Shown: positions 43,816 to 52,254 of the stretch, one piece after another
How the letters are laid out: every line of letters begins with the position of its first letter
Numbering within the stretch: the stretch's first letter is position 1
Assembly: GCF_900099905.1 (NCBI RefSeq)
Contig: NZ_FNEE01000013.1
Coordinates: 62,001 to 126,000, forward strand
Source: Mesorhizobium muleiense
Lineage (GTDB): Bacteria > Pseudomonadota > Alphaproteobacteria > Rhizobiales > Rhizobiaceae
Direction: 5' to 3'
DNA length: 64,000 nucleotides
Notes under the pieces: generated by a model
Database searches by the model: none
What the model was told of the DNA's origin: nothing
The model's input: the letters and a program-made list of their open reading frames with translations, nothing else
Position numbers and translations under genes: made by a program

Positions 43816-44316
43816 ATGATCCGGCGCGACTTTCTTTGGAGCGGTGCCGCTGTGGCATTGTTGGCAGGCACGGCGGCAGCGCTGCGCATCGGCCGGCCGC
43901 AGGATGCACACGCGGCCGAAACCTTCGAGGTCACCAAGACCGAGGCCGAGTGGCGCGCCATCCTGTCCGACGCGGCTTTCAACGTGCTGCGCAAGGAAGG
44001 CACCGAATATCCCGGCACCAGCCCGCTGCTCAATGAACATCGCAAGGGCATCTTCGCCTGCGCCGGCTGCCACCTGCCGCTCTATTCCTCCGAAACCAAG
44101 TTCGATTCCGGCACCGGCTGGCCGAGCTTCTGGCAGGAGATTCCCAACGCCGTCGGCATGACCGTGGACAGGTCGCTGGGCATGACCCGGACCGAGGTCC
44201 ACTGCCGCCGTTGCGGCGGTCATCTCGGCCATGTCTTCGACGACGGCCCGCCGCCGACCGGCCTGCGTCATTGCATCAACGGTGTCGCCTTGACCTTCAA
44301 GCCGGCCACGGCCTGA
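43816..44316 (+). CDS. msrB: Exported peptide-methionine (R)-S-oxide reductase
   Basis: A 166-residue enzyme that repairs methionine-R-sulfoxide. The N-terminus MIRRDFLWSGAAVALLAGTA is a twin-arginine signal, so it acts in the periplasm. Zinc cysteines are in CAGC and CRRCGG, and the catalytic cysteine is about C153 in RHCING. ATG 43816 is chosen because GAAGGAGG lies 7 nt upstream. Export fits control by an envelope stress sigma factor and a redox repair role. Confidence 0.93.
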   Translation: MIRRDFLWSGAAVALLAGTAAALRIGRPQDAHAAETFEVTKTEAEWRAILSDAAFNVLRKEGTEYPGTSPLLNEHRKGIFACAGCHLPLYSSETKFDSGTGWPSFWQEIPNAVGMTVDRSLGMTRTEVHCRRCGGHLGHVFDDGPPPTGLRHCINGVALTFKPATA

Positions 44317-44356
44317 CCCACAGCGCCGCGTCCTTAGGGCGCGCAAAGTTGCTCAA

Positions 44357-45949
44357 TCAGTGTCCGCCGCCTCCGCCCGCCGGCTCGGCCGGCTTGCGGA
44401 TGACCATGGTGAAGATCGCCAGCGTCGCGAATAGCGCCGTCAACAAATAGAACACGTCCATGAAGGACAGCAGCGAAGCCTGCTGCTGGACCATGCCGGA
44501 CAGTTTGGAGATCGCCGCCTTGGAGGCGTCGAGGCCGGCATTCTGCTGGAAGTCGAGCGTCATGTTCTGCAGCCTGGTCTGCGCCTCGGCGCTGCCCCAT
44601 TGCACATGCTCGGCCAGCCTTGCGTAGTGGAAGGCGCTGCGATCGATCAGCACGGTGTTGATGACGGCAAGGCCTACGGCACCACCGAGATTGCGGGTGA
44701 GGTTGAACAGACCGGATGCATTCTTAAGCCGGTCAGGCGGCAGCGTTCCAAGCGCGATGTTGTTGATCGGCACCATGCACAGCATCATCGAGGCGCCGCG
44801 CAGGATCTGCGGCACCAAAAGCTCCCAGAAATCCCAGTCTGCGGTCAGATAGGTCATCCGCCAGGTGCCGGCAGCGAAGCCGAAGAAGCCGATCATCATC
44901 ATCAGCCGCGGATCCATCTTGCGCGACAGGATGCCGGAAATCGGCGCTGTGACGAACATCGCCAGGCCGCTGACGAACAGCGCCTCGCCGATCATCAGGG
45001 AGTCGTAGCCGCGGATGCGCCCCAGATACACCGGATAGAGATAGGTCAGGCCGTAGAGGCCGATGCCGATGACGAAGGAGAACAGCGAGCCGAAAGCGAA
45101 GTTGACGTTGGCGAAGGCCTTCAGGTCGACGATCGGCTCCTCGGCAGTGAAGGCGCGCCAGAAGAATAGCACCGCGCCGGCCGTCATCAGGATGGCGCAG
45201 ATGAACACGGCCTGGTCCTGAAGCCAGTCGTTGTTGGGACCTTCCTCGAGCACAAATTCCAGCGAGCCGAGGAAAGCCGCCATGCCGGCGAGGCCCCACC
45301 AGTCGAACTTGCGGAACAGGCTGAGATTGGGCTTGTCGAAGTCGATCAGCGACCATGCGGCTGCGGTCACCATGATGCCGGGCACCACATTGATCAGGAA
45401 CAGCCAGTGCCAGGACATGGCATGGCTGATATAGCCGCCGACAGTCGGGCCGATGGTCGGCGCCAGCGTCGCCACCAGGCCGATCATCGGCGACACCATG
45501 GCACGGCGCGACGGCGGGAAGATGGTGAAGGCGGCAGCGAACACGCTTGGGATCATGCCGCCGCCGATAAAACCCTGGACGGCGCGGTAGACGATCATCT
45601 GGTCGATGTTGGTGGCGGTCGCCGCCAGCGCGCTCGCGGCGGTGAAGCCGGCCGCGGAGACGGTGAACAGCACACGCGTCGACAGCATCCGGCTGAGAAA
45701 ACCGGACAGCGGGATCATGATGACTTCGGCGATCAGATAGGCGGTCTGCACCCACGGAATTTCGTCGGAGCTGGCGCTCAAGCCGGCCTGAATCTCGGCC
45801 AGCGAGGCCGAAACGATCTGGATGTCGAGGATCGCCATGAACATGCCGAACACCATCGCCAGGAAGGCGATGATGCGGCGTGTGGGAATGGTATCAGGCG
45901 TAGCCGGCCTCGCCGGCGGCGATCCTGCTGTCGAGGTTGCGGTTGCCAC
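44357..45949 (-). CDS. DHA2 family multidrug efflux MFS transporter (EmrB-like)
   Basis: A 530-residue, fourteen-helix-type MFS protein. MAILDIQIVSASLAEIQAGL (motif D1-like), IAEVIMIPLSGFLSRMLSTRVLF and the motif C segment FAPTIGPTVGGYI-like stretch (LAPTIGPTVGGYI) mark the EmrB/QacA group. It probably forms a tripartite pump with the adaptor gene upstream and an outer-membrane channel elsewhere. The start is GTG 45949 with GGGAG 8 nt upstream, 22 bp after the adaptor gene. Confidence 0.9.
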   Translation of the reverse strand: MATATSTAGSPPARPATPDTIPTRRIIAFLAMVFGMFMAILDIQIVSASLAEIQAGLSASSDEIPWVQTAYLIAEVIMIPLSGFLSRMLSTRVLFTVSAAGFTAASALAATATNIDQMIVYRAVQGFIGGGMIPSVFAAAFTIFPPSRRAMVSPMIGLVATLAPTIGPTVGGYISHAMSWHWLFLINVVPGIMVTAAAWSLIDFDKPNLSLFRKFDWWGLAGMAAFLGSLEFVLEEGPNNDWLQDQAVFICAILMTAGAVLFFWRAFTAEEPIVDLKAFANVNFAFGSLFSFVIGIGLYGLTYLYPVYLGRIRGYDSLMIGEALFVSGLAMFVTAPISGILSRKMDPRLMMMIGFFGFAAGTWRMTYLTADWDFWELLVPQILRGASMMLCMVPINNIALGTLPPDRLKNASGLFNLTRNLGGAVGLAVINTVLIDRSAFHYARLAEHVQWGSAEAQTRLQNMTLDFQQNAGLDASKAAISKLSGMVQQQASLLSFMDVFYLLTALFATLAIFTMVIRKPAEPAGGGGGH

Positions 45950-45971
45950 GGCATTGCTCCCAAGCGGCCGC

Positions 45972-47153
45972 TCAGTTCGACGCCGAAGGTGCGGTGCGGC
46001 TGTCGACGGCGACGACGACGCTGAGGCCGGCGCGCAGCTTGCCTGTCTTCAGCACATCCGCCGGCACGTCGATGCGAACCGGGACGCGTTGCACGACCTT
46101 GGTGAAGTTGCCGGTGGCGTTTTCCGGCGGCAGCAGCGAGAACACCGCGCCGGATGCCGGCGCCAGCGACGAGACGGTGCCTTCGAAATCCTGGCCGTCG
46201 ATCGCGTCGACCGAAATCCTCACCTTTTCACCAGGCACCAGCCGGGCAAGCTGGGTCTCCTTGAAATTGGCGACGATATAGAGCTTGTCCATCGGCACGA
46301 TGACGGCGAGCTTCTGTCCAGGGCTGATCAGGTCGCCCTGCTCGACCGAGCGGTTGCCGACGACACCGTCATAGGGCGCGCGCAGCACGGTGAAGGACAG
46401 GTCGCGTGCGGCCTTGTCCCTGGCAAGCTGCAGCGACGCCAGCGTGCTTGCCGTCTCCGCGCGCTGCGCTTGGAGCACACTGATATTGGCCTCAGCCGCC
46501 GCGATCTGGGCGTCGGCACCGACAAGGGCGGCATTGGCCTGCTCGAACGCGGTCTGGGCATCGTCCAGTTGGGCCTGGGTGCCGACATGTGTCTTGAGCA
46601 ATTGGGCGGCGCGCGCTTGGACACGCGCCGCATTGGCGGCGGCGGCCTGGTCGGCGGTCTTCTGCGCCTGCGCCTGCTCGAGCGAGGCGCGCGCCGCCTC
46701 GGTCTGGGCGTCGATACGATCGAGCGTCTTGCTCAAGGTGGCGATCTGCGCCTCGGCCTGGGCGACCGCTATTTTGTAGTCGCCATTGTCGACGACCAGC
46801 AGCGGGTCGCCGGCCTTGACCTGCTGGTTCTCGGTCACCTTGACCTGATCGACATAGCCGGAAATTTTCGGCGAAATGAACGCCATGTCGGCCTGGACAT
46901 AGGCGTCGTCGGTGGAGATCATGAAACGCCCGTCGGCCCAGTAATCATAGCCATACCAGGCGCCTGCGCCCAGCAAGCCAAGCGCAAGGATCGGCAACAG
47001 AAAGGAGCGTGCCGAGCGTTTCTTTTTGGCCGGCGCCTCGGCCGGAGGGCTTGTTGCGGGTTCAGTCGGTGGGTTCGGCGCTTCGATTGCCGGCGCAACC
47101 TTGGCGTTGGGGAAGGGACGGACTTCGGCGGTTGGGGTCGCGTTCGAGGACAT
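45972..47153 (-). CDS. HlyD family efflux adaptor (EmrA-like)
   Basis: A 393-residue periplasmic adaptor anchored by one helix (residues 50-68). MISTDDAYVQADMAFISPKISGYVDQV is the first half of the lipoyl motif, followed by a long alpha-hairpin rich in A and Q (about 125-245), then the second lipoyl half (FTVLRAPYDGVVGN) and beta-barrel. The first 48 residues are proline-rich and cytoplasmic. It is first in the emrAB operon, divergent from a TetR gene. Confidence 0.92.
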   Translation of the reverse strand: MSSNATPTAEVRPFPNAKVAPAIEAPNPPTEPATSPPAEAPAKKKRSARSFLLPILALGLLGAGAWYGYDYWADGRFMISTDDAYVQADMAFISPKISGYVDQVKVTENQQVKAGDPLLVVDNGDYKIAVAQAEAQIATLSKTLDRIDAQTEAARASLEQAQAQKTADQAAAANAARVQARAAQLLKTHVGTQAQLDDAQTAFEQANAALVGADAQIAAAEANISVLQAQRAETASTLASLQLARDKAARDLSFTVLRAPYDGVVGNRSVEQGDLISPGQKLAVIVPMDKLYIVANFKETQLARLVPGEKVRISVDAIDGQDFEGTVSSLAPASGAVFSLLPPENATGNFTKVVQRVPVRIDVPADVLKTGKLRAGLSVVVAVDSRTAPSASN

Positions 47154-47193
47154 GGCATCTCTCTTGGCATCGCTAGAAACCGGGCATCAGACT

Positions 47194-47207
47194 GAACCGT
47201 TCGGTTC
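47194..47207. promoter_or_regulatory. TetR-type operator 1
   Basis: GAACCG-TT-CGGTTC, an inverted repeat about 40 bp upstream of the adaptor start. It shares the arms of the site at 47256-47271, and both lie in the 140-bp divergent spacer between emrA-like and tetR genes. Confidence 0.75.
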
Positions 47208-47255
47208 GATGTTGACGTTGACTTAGCGCGGTGAGAGGCCCATATCAAGGATGAT

Positions 47256-47271
47256 CGAACCGATCGGTTCG
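47256..47271. promoter_or_regulatory. TetR-type operator 2
   Basis: CGAACCGATCGGTTCG is a perfect 16-bp palindrome 22 bp before the tetR ATG. The pair of sites with the same GAACCG/CGGTTC arms suggests the regulator represses both the pump and itself. Confidence 0.8.
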
Positions 47272-47293
47272 AATTTTTTCGAGGTGTGACGTT

Positions 47294-48013
47294 ATGACCG
47301 AGCCCGACAAGGACCAGTGCGATCTGCTGGATGGCCTGCGTCGCGGCCGCCCGGCGGCGGGACAGGACCCGGTCAAGCGCAACCAGATCATCGAGGGCGC
47401 GCGTCGTGTCTTCATCGACAAGGGCTTCGAAGCGGCGTCGATGAACGACATCACCCGCGAGGCCGGCGTTTCCAAGGGCACGATCTATGTCTACTTCGCC
47501 AACAAGGAAGAGCTGTTCGAGGCGCTGATCGAGGAAGAGCGCGGCACGATCTTCAAGAACATGTACGATCTGCTCGACCGCGCCGACGATCTTCGCGAGA
47601 CGCTGGTGAAGTTCGGCAAGGTGCTGTCCCTCAAGATCACCTCGGCCAAGGTCGTCCAGGCGCAGCGCACCGTGATCGGCGCGTCCGACAGGATGCCCGA
47701 ACTTGGTGCGCGTTTTTACGAACGCGGCCCGAAACGCGGCCACGACAAGGTCGTTGCTTTTCTCAATGCCGCCATCGAGCGCGGCCTGCTCGAGATCGAC
47801 GATGTCGATCTTGCCGCCTATCAGTTCACCGAACTGTGCCTGGCGGGTCTTTTCCGTCAGTGCATATTCGCCTACCGCACCAAAGCCCCGAGCCAGGATG
47901 AAATCGACCACATCGTCAGGTCGGGCGTCGGCATGTTCCTGAAGGCTTACGGCACCGAAAGGCTTGCCACGGAAGAAAGCACCCAGACGATCGCCCTGGA
48001 GGCAAAGTCCTAG
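47294..48013 (+). CDS. TetR family transcriptional regulator of the EmrAB-like pump
   Basis: A 239-residue repressor. The DNA-binding domain is IIEGARRVFIDKGFEAASMNDITREAGVSKGTIYVYFANKEELF (residues 31-74), with the classic TIYxYF recognition helix. The ligand domain follows and should bind the drug exported by the pump. It is divergent from the efflux operon with two palindromic operators between. The TAG stop lies in the end of a palindromic repeat element. Confidence 0.92.
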   Translation: MTEPDKDQCDLLDGLRRGRPAAGQDPVKRNQIIEGARRVFIDKGFEAASMNDITREAGVSKGTIYVYFANKEELFEALIEEERGTIFKNMYDLLDRADDLRETLVKFGKVLSLKITSAKVVQAQRTVIGASDRMPELGARFYERGPKRGHDKVVAFLNAAIERGLLEIDDVDLAAYQFTELCLAGLFRQCIFAYRTKAPSQDEIDHIVRSGVGMFLKAYGTERLATEESTQTIALEAKS

Positions 48014-48116
48014 AGCATTTTGCAGCCAAGTGGAATCACTTGGCGTCGCAGAAATGCGGCTAAAAACAAATAGATAGAGCGGGATGCCAGTTCAATTTGA
48101 ACGCATCCCGCTCTAG
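48010..48116. repeat. RIME-like double-palindrome element supplying stop codons to both flanking genes
   Basis: Outer ends CTAGAGC (48010-48016) and GCTCTAG (48110-48116) are inverted repeats. The right palindrome has perfect 12-bp arms AGAGCGGGATGC (48076-48087) and GCATCCCGCTCT (48103-48114); the left has CCAAGTG / CACTTGG. The element fills the whole gap between convergent tetR and engB. The TAG in each end is the stop codon of the gene on that side. Confidence 0.88.
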
Positions 48117-48772
48117 CCGCCATTGGCCGCCAGCACGATCGCCGCGCGCAATTCCTCGAGGCCCTCGTTTTTTTCCGACGACGTGGCGAGGACGAACGGA
48201 AACGCCGCCGGCCGCTTCTTGATCTTCTGCAGTGTCTCTTCGACCAATCGCGGCACGCCGGCCGCCTTGATCTTGTCGGTCTTGGTCAGCACGATCTGAT
48301 AGGACACCGCCGCCTTGTCGAGCAGCGACAGCACTTCGTCGTCCTTGGCCTTGATGCCGTGGCGGGCGTCGATCAGCACGTAGACGCGCTTCAGGGTGAC
48401 GCGGCCCTTGAGATAGTCGAAGACGAGTTTCGTCCAGTCGTCGACCTTTTCCTTGGGCGCAGTGGCGTAGCCGTAGCCCGGCATGTCGACCAGCGCCATC
48501 GGCGGCAGGTCGGCGCCTTCGCCGGAAAACCCGCCCGGAACGAAATAGTTGAGTTCCTGCGTCCGCCCTGGCGTATTGGACGTGCGCGCCAGTCCCTTCT
48601 GATTGACCAGCGCGTTGATCAGCGACGATTTGCCGACATTCGAGCGGCCGGCAAAGGCGATCTCCGGCGGTCCTTCCGGCGGCAGGAACTTCATCGCCGG
48701 CACGCCGCGGATGAATATCCACGGCCGCGTGAACAGCTCGATGCCGATCACGGACTTGTTCAACGCGTTCAA
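48113..48772 (-). CDS. engB: Ribosome biogenesis GTPase YihA/YsxC (EngB)
   Basis: A 219-residue GTPase needed for large-subunit assembly. G1 is [17 protein letters not shown]3 is [10 protein letters not shown]4 is LTKTDKI and G5 includes ATSS. The start is TTG 48772: it overlaps the upstream acetyltransferase stop as TTGA and has GGAGGC 6 nt upstream, whereas no ATG is suitably placed. So an essential gene depends on a weak start coupled to an accessory gene. The stop is supplied by a repeat element. Confidence 0.92.
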   Translation of the reverse strand: MNALNKSVIGIELFTRPWIFIRGVPAMKFLPPEGPPEIAFAGRSNVGKSSLINALVNQKGLARTSNTPGRTQELNYFVPGGFSGEGADLPPMALVDMPGYGYATAPKEKVDDWTKLVFDYLKGRVTLKRVYVLIDARHGIKAKDDEVLSLLDKAAVSYQIVLTKTDKIKAAGVPRLVEETLQKIKKRPAAFPFVLATSSEKNEGLEELRAAIVLAANGG

Positions 48773-49407
48773 ACCGCTGCCTCCAGAACAGAAATATCGG
48801 CGCCACGAATGGCATTGAGGTTGCGGCTGATCTTTTCCACCGGCCAATCCCACCACGCCGCCGCCAAAAGCCGCCGGATGGTCCTGTCGTCGAAACGCAT
48901 CTTAACCACCTTGGCCGCATTGCCGGCGACGATCGCATAGGGCGCCACGTCATGCGTCACCACCGACTTTGCCGCAACGATGGCGCCATGGCCGATCGCC
49001 ACGCCGGGCAGGATCGCCGCTTCCATCCCGATCCATACATCATTGCCGATCACTGTGTCGCCGCGCAATTCCTTCGACCAGGTCGCCGGATCGAAACCCT
49101 CTTCCCAGCCATGACCGAAGATGTTGAACGGATAGGTCGAAAAGCCGGACATGGCATGATTGGCGCCGTTCATGATGAAGCGCGCGCCCTCGGCGATGGC
49201 GCAGAACTTGCCGATGATCAGCCGGTCGCCGATGAATGGATAGTGATGAAGCACGCATCGCTCGGCGAATTTGTCCGGCCCGTCCGGATCGTCATAATAG
49301 GTGAAGTCGCCGATCTCGATGTTCGGCGCCGTGACCAGCCCCTTCAGGAAGCCGACGCGGCTATGCATCGGGATCGGGTGCTTGATGTTGGGGTTGGGTC
49401 CGATCAT
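48769..49407 (-). CDS. CatB/Vat-type xenobiotic O-acetyltransferase
   Basis: A 212-residue left-handed beta-helix acetyltransferase. [20 protein letters not shown] contains the catalytic histidine loop, and [32 protein letters not shown] the hexapeptide repeats. The group includes chloramphenicol (CatB) and streptogramin A (Vat) acetyltransferases, but most chromosomal members have unknown substrates. It is inserted between yidC and engB, an otherwise well-kept pair in alphaproteobacteria, and is translationally coupled to engB. Confidence 0.87.
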   Translation of the reverse strand: MIGPNPNIKHPIPMHSRVGFLKGLVTAPNIEIGDFTYYDDPDGPDKFAERCVLHHYPFIGDRLIIGKFCAIAEGARFIMNGANHAMSGFSTYPFNIFGHGWEEGFDPATWSKELRGDTVIGNDVWIGMEAAILPGVAIGHGAIVAAKSVVTHDVAPYAIVAGNAAKVVKMRFDDRTIRRLLAAAWWDWPVEKISRNLNAIRGADISVLEAAV

Positions 49408-49597
49408 GGTCTGGCTCCATCGACGAAACAGCAGGTCAAATAGCGCGATCCGCCCGGCAGCACCGACCGCGTGCGCAGCGGATCATCCTTACCTGTTCAT
49501 CGACGGGAACGCGCTCCTGAAACGACAGCGGAGCTTATAGGGCGCGGCGGCGTCTACCGCCGCGCCGGGCTTTCCTGGATTCGGCAGGCAGCGCCGT

Positions 49598-51421
49598 CTA
49601 TTCCGCCGGCGACGGTTTCTTCCGGAACAGTGCGACCAGATTGTCCCACAATTCGATCTTGGCGCCCTGCCGCTTCATGATCACGCCTTGCTGGATGATC
49701 GAAAGCAGATTGTTCCAGGCCCAGTAGATGACGAGGCCGGCCGGAAAACCCGCCATCATGAACGTGAAGACCACCGGCATCCAGGTGAAGATCATGGCTT
49801 GCGTCGGGTCCGGCGGCGTCGGGTTCATGCGCATCTGCAGGAACATGGTCAGGCCCATGATCAGTGGCCAGACGCCGATCATCAACATATCCGGCAGCGC
49901 GATCGGGATGAGGCCGAACAGGTTGAAGATCGAGGTCGGATCGGGCGCCGCCAGATCCTGAATCCAGCCGAAGAACGGTGCGTGCCGCATCTCGATGGTG
50001 ATGTAGAGCACCTTGTAGAGCGCAAAGAAGACCGGGATCTGCAGCGCCACCGGCCAGCAGCCGGCGAGCGGATTGATCTTCTCGGTCTTGTAGAGCTCCA
50101 TCATCGCCTGTTGCTGCTTCATCTTGTCGTCCGCGTATTTCTCGCGGATCTCGAGCATCTTGGGCTGCACCTTCTTCATGTTCGCCATCGACGCGTAGGA
50201 CTTGTTGGCGAGCGGATAGAAGGCGGCCTTGACGACGACGGTGGTGGCCAGGATGGCCAGGCCGAAATTGCCGAAGAATTTGTACATCGTGTCAATCAGG
50301 TAGAACATCGGCTTGGTGATCCAGATGAACCATCCCCAGTCGATCAAGCGGTCGAACAGCCTGATATTGCGGTCTTCGGCATAGGCGTTGACCTTGGCGA
50401 CTTCCTTGGCGCCGGCGAAGATTTCGCTCTCGACCGTCGCCGACTGGCCGGCATCGACGGTGATCGGGTCGGTGAGGAAGTCGGCTTGGTAGCGCGGGCG
50501 GCCGTCCTCGAAATAGGCGTAACGCGGCTGGAACTGCTGCTTCTCGGTCGGCACCAGCGTCACCGCCCAGTATTTGTCGGTGATGCCCAACCAGCCATCG
50601 GTCGACTTGCTCGGCGTGAACTGCTTGTCCTCCTCGATCGACGAATATGTGTGTTCCTGCAGGCCTTCCGTGCCGGTGACGCCGATCAGCCCCTCATGCA
50701 GCACATAGATGCTGGCAACGGCAGGCTTGTCGAAACGCGTGACACGGCCGTAATTCGACAGCGTGACAGGAGCTGAACCCGAATTCTGCACCGTGTCCGA
50801 GACGGTGAACATGTAGTCGCCGTCGACGGAGAAGGTGCGCTTGAAGGTCAGGCCCTTGTCGTTGGTGAAGCTCAGCGTGACCGGGGTCGCCGGGGTCAGC
50901 GTCGCATTGCCGTCGACGGTCCACGCCGTTTCCGGGCCCGGCACCGTGCCGGTCTTGTCGCTGCCGATAAAGCCGATCTCGGCATAGTAGCCCGTAGGCA
51001 GCGCTGCCGGGTTGAGCAGTTCGATCTCGGGCGAGTTCTTGTCGACCGTCAGCCTGTAGTGCTTGAGCTTGAGGTCGTCGAGACGGGCGCCGGTGAGATT
51101 GATCGAGCCCTCCAGGCTCGGCGTGTCGATCCTGACGCGCTCCGTCGACGCCAGCGCCTGCTCGCGGCTGGCCAGCGTCGTGCCGTCGGTTCCAGGTGCA
51201 TTGGGTGCATTAGGAATGGCGCCTTGCTGCGGCACCGGCGTTTCGCTGCCGCCCGGACTGGCGGCTTCGGCCGCCTTCTTCTGCTCGGCTAGCCGCTGCT
51301 CTTCGATACGGGCCGCCTCGCGTTGCGCCTCGCTGTGCGGCAGCACGTAAAAATACTGCCAAAGCGACAGGATCAGCACCGACAGCGCGATGGTGATGAA
51401 GAAGTTCCGGTTGTTTTCCAT
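49598..51421 (-). CDS. yidC: Membrane protein insertase YidC
   Basis: A 607-residue insertase and chaperone for inner-membrane proteins. One N-terminal helix (residues 7-26) is followed by a proline- and alanine-rich linker and a large periplasmic beta domain (about 65-350). The conserved five-helix core has GLAILATTVVVKAAFYPLANKSYASMANMKK and LQIPVFFALYKVLYITIEMR. It is on the same strand as rnpA and rpmH, 13 bp downstream of rnpA, in the usual order. Confidence 0.97.
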   Translation of the reverse strand: MENNRNFFITIALSVLILSLWQYFYVLPHSEAQREAARIEEQRLAEQKKAAEAASPGGSETPVPQQGAIPNAPNAPGTDGTTLASREQALASTERVRIDTPSLEGSINLTGARLDDLKLKHYRLTVDKNSPEIELLNPAALPTGYYAEIGFIGSDKTGTVPGPETAWTVDGNATLTPATPVTLSFTNDKGLTFKRTFSVDGDYMFTVSDTVQNSGSAPVTLSNYGRVTRFDKPAVASIYVLHEGLIGVTGTEGLQEHTYSSIEEDKQFTPSKSTDGWLGITDKYWAVTLVPTEKQQFQPRYAYFEDGRPRYQADFLTDPITVDAGQSATVESEIFAGAKEVAKVNAYAEDRNIRLFDRLIDWGWFIWITKPMFYLIDTMYKFFGNFGLAILATTVVVKAAFYPLANKSYASMANMKKVQPKMLEIREKYADDKMKQQQAMMELYKTEKINPLAGCWPVALQIPVFFALYKVLYITIEMRHAPFFGWIQDLAAPDPTSIFNLFGLIPIALPDMLMIGVWPLIMGLTMFLQMRMNPTPPDPTQAMIFTWMPVVFTFMMAGFPAGLVIYWAWNNLLSIIQQGVIMKRQGAKIELWDNLVALFRKKPSPAE

Positions 51422-51434
51422 CGAAAGCCTTGGC

Positions 51435-51788
51435 CTATCGTGTTCCGCGCAGTCGGCGTGAGAGTTCGGCCTTTAACTGGCCGAACGGAATGGCAAGCAC
51501 ATCTTCGCGCCCGACGATGACATAGTCATTGCCTGGCTTCATGTCACCCGCGGCATGCGTGCGCACGGCTTCTCTCAGCCGCCGCCGGATGCGGTTGCGG
51601 ACGACTGCGTTGCCGACCTTCTTGGTGACGGTGTAGCCGACGCGAGGCGCCGCTGCGTCGCTGCGGTCGAGAACCTCAACGAGAAAAAGCCGCCCGCGGC
51701 GCTTTTCGCCACGCCGGACGGCCAGGAATTCCGCGCGCTTCAGAAGCCGCTTGGGATGTGCTCCCACTGGCTTGCCGGTTGCGGGCAA
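51435..51788 (-). CDS. rnpA: Ribonuclease P protein component
   Basis: A 117-residue basic protein that helps RNase P RNA bind pre-t[31 protein letters not shown] holds the RNR signature. The frame is open through rpmH in another frame, to 51884. TTG 51788, 16 bp after the rpmH stop, gives [21 protein letters not shown], which matches the usual N-terminus, and is preferred. GTG codons further inside are less likely. Confidence 0.92.
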   Translation of the reverse strand: MPATGKPVGAHPKRLLKRAEFLAVRRGEKRRGRLFLVEVLDRSDAAAPRVGYTVTKKVGNAVVRNRIRRRLREAVRTHAAGDMKPGNDYVIVGREDVLAIPFGQLKAELSRRLRGTR

Positions 51789-51804
51789 CGATCTCGTCTT
51801 CCGT

Positions 51805-51939
51805 TCAGGCGCTGAGCCGCTTGCGGCCGCGGTTGCGGCGGGCTGCGACGACGCCACGACCACCCTTGGTAGCCATGCGGGCACGAAAACCGTGCCGGCG
51901 TTTGCGGACGAGTTTGGACGGTTGGTAGGTACGCTTCAT
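51805..51939 (-). CDS. rpmH: 50S ribosomal protein L34
   Basis: A 44-residue ribosomal protein: [20 protein letters not shown], then MATKGGRG and [11 protein letters not shown] at the C-terminus, which is the full and invariant L34 pattern. It is the first gene of the rpmH-rnpA-yidC-catB-engB series. It was easy to miss because a longer, false rnpA frame covers it. Confidence 0.98.
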   Translation of the reverse strand: MKRTYQPSKLVRKRRHGFRARMATKGGRGVVAARRNRGRKRLSA

Positions 51940-52254
51940 TTGTTTTAATACCGCGGGGTGCGGCCCTTCTTGATTCTGTCACTGTGTAACAGGAGCTTTG
52001 CCCGGCCGGCTTTGGCGCGATCGAAACCGCGCCGGGACGAATGGCCCGAGCGTGAGCGGGCTTATAGAAAGAAGGGTTTTGGAAGTCAATCCGGGGCCGA
52101 CACCGGCCCCGACATTCCGGCGTCTCGGGCCAACGGCTGGCGTGTGGCCGAGGTCTGGGCGGTCTTATCCCTGATTGGGACGAAGGATGAAATTGGCAAA
52201 AAAGCCGCAATAGCCTAATCTTGGCCGATCAAGTGATCGTGAAGAAAAAGCAGC
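51940..52254. other. Intergenic region between divergent rpmH and a sensor kinase gene
   Basis: 315 bp holding the two divergent promoters. An open frame on the plus strand (51958-52218) is arginine-rich and looks spurious. No tandem DnaA boxes, riboswitch or repeat was recognised. Confidence 0.5.

Noticed and set aside
48113-48856. Longer EngB starting at 48856
   Set aside because: The extra residues are encoded by an antisense-like overlap inside the acetyltransferase gene in another frame; TTG 48772 has the ribosome site and the TTGA coupling.
51958-52218. 86-codon plus-strand frame between rpmH and the sensor kinase
   Set aside because: No ribosome site, arginine-rich random composition, and it overlaps the expected rpmH promoter.
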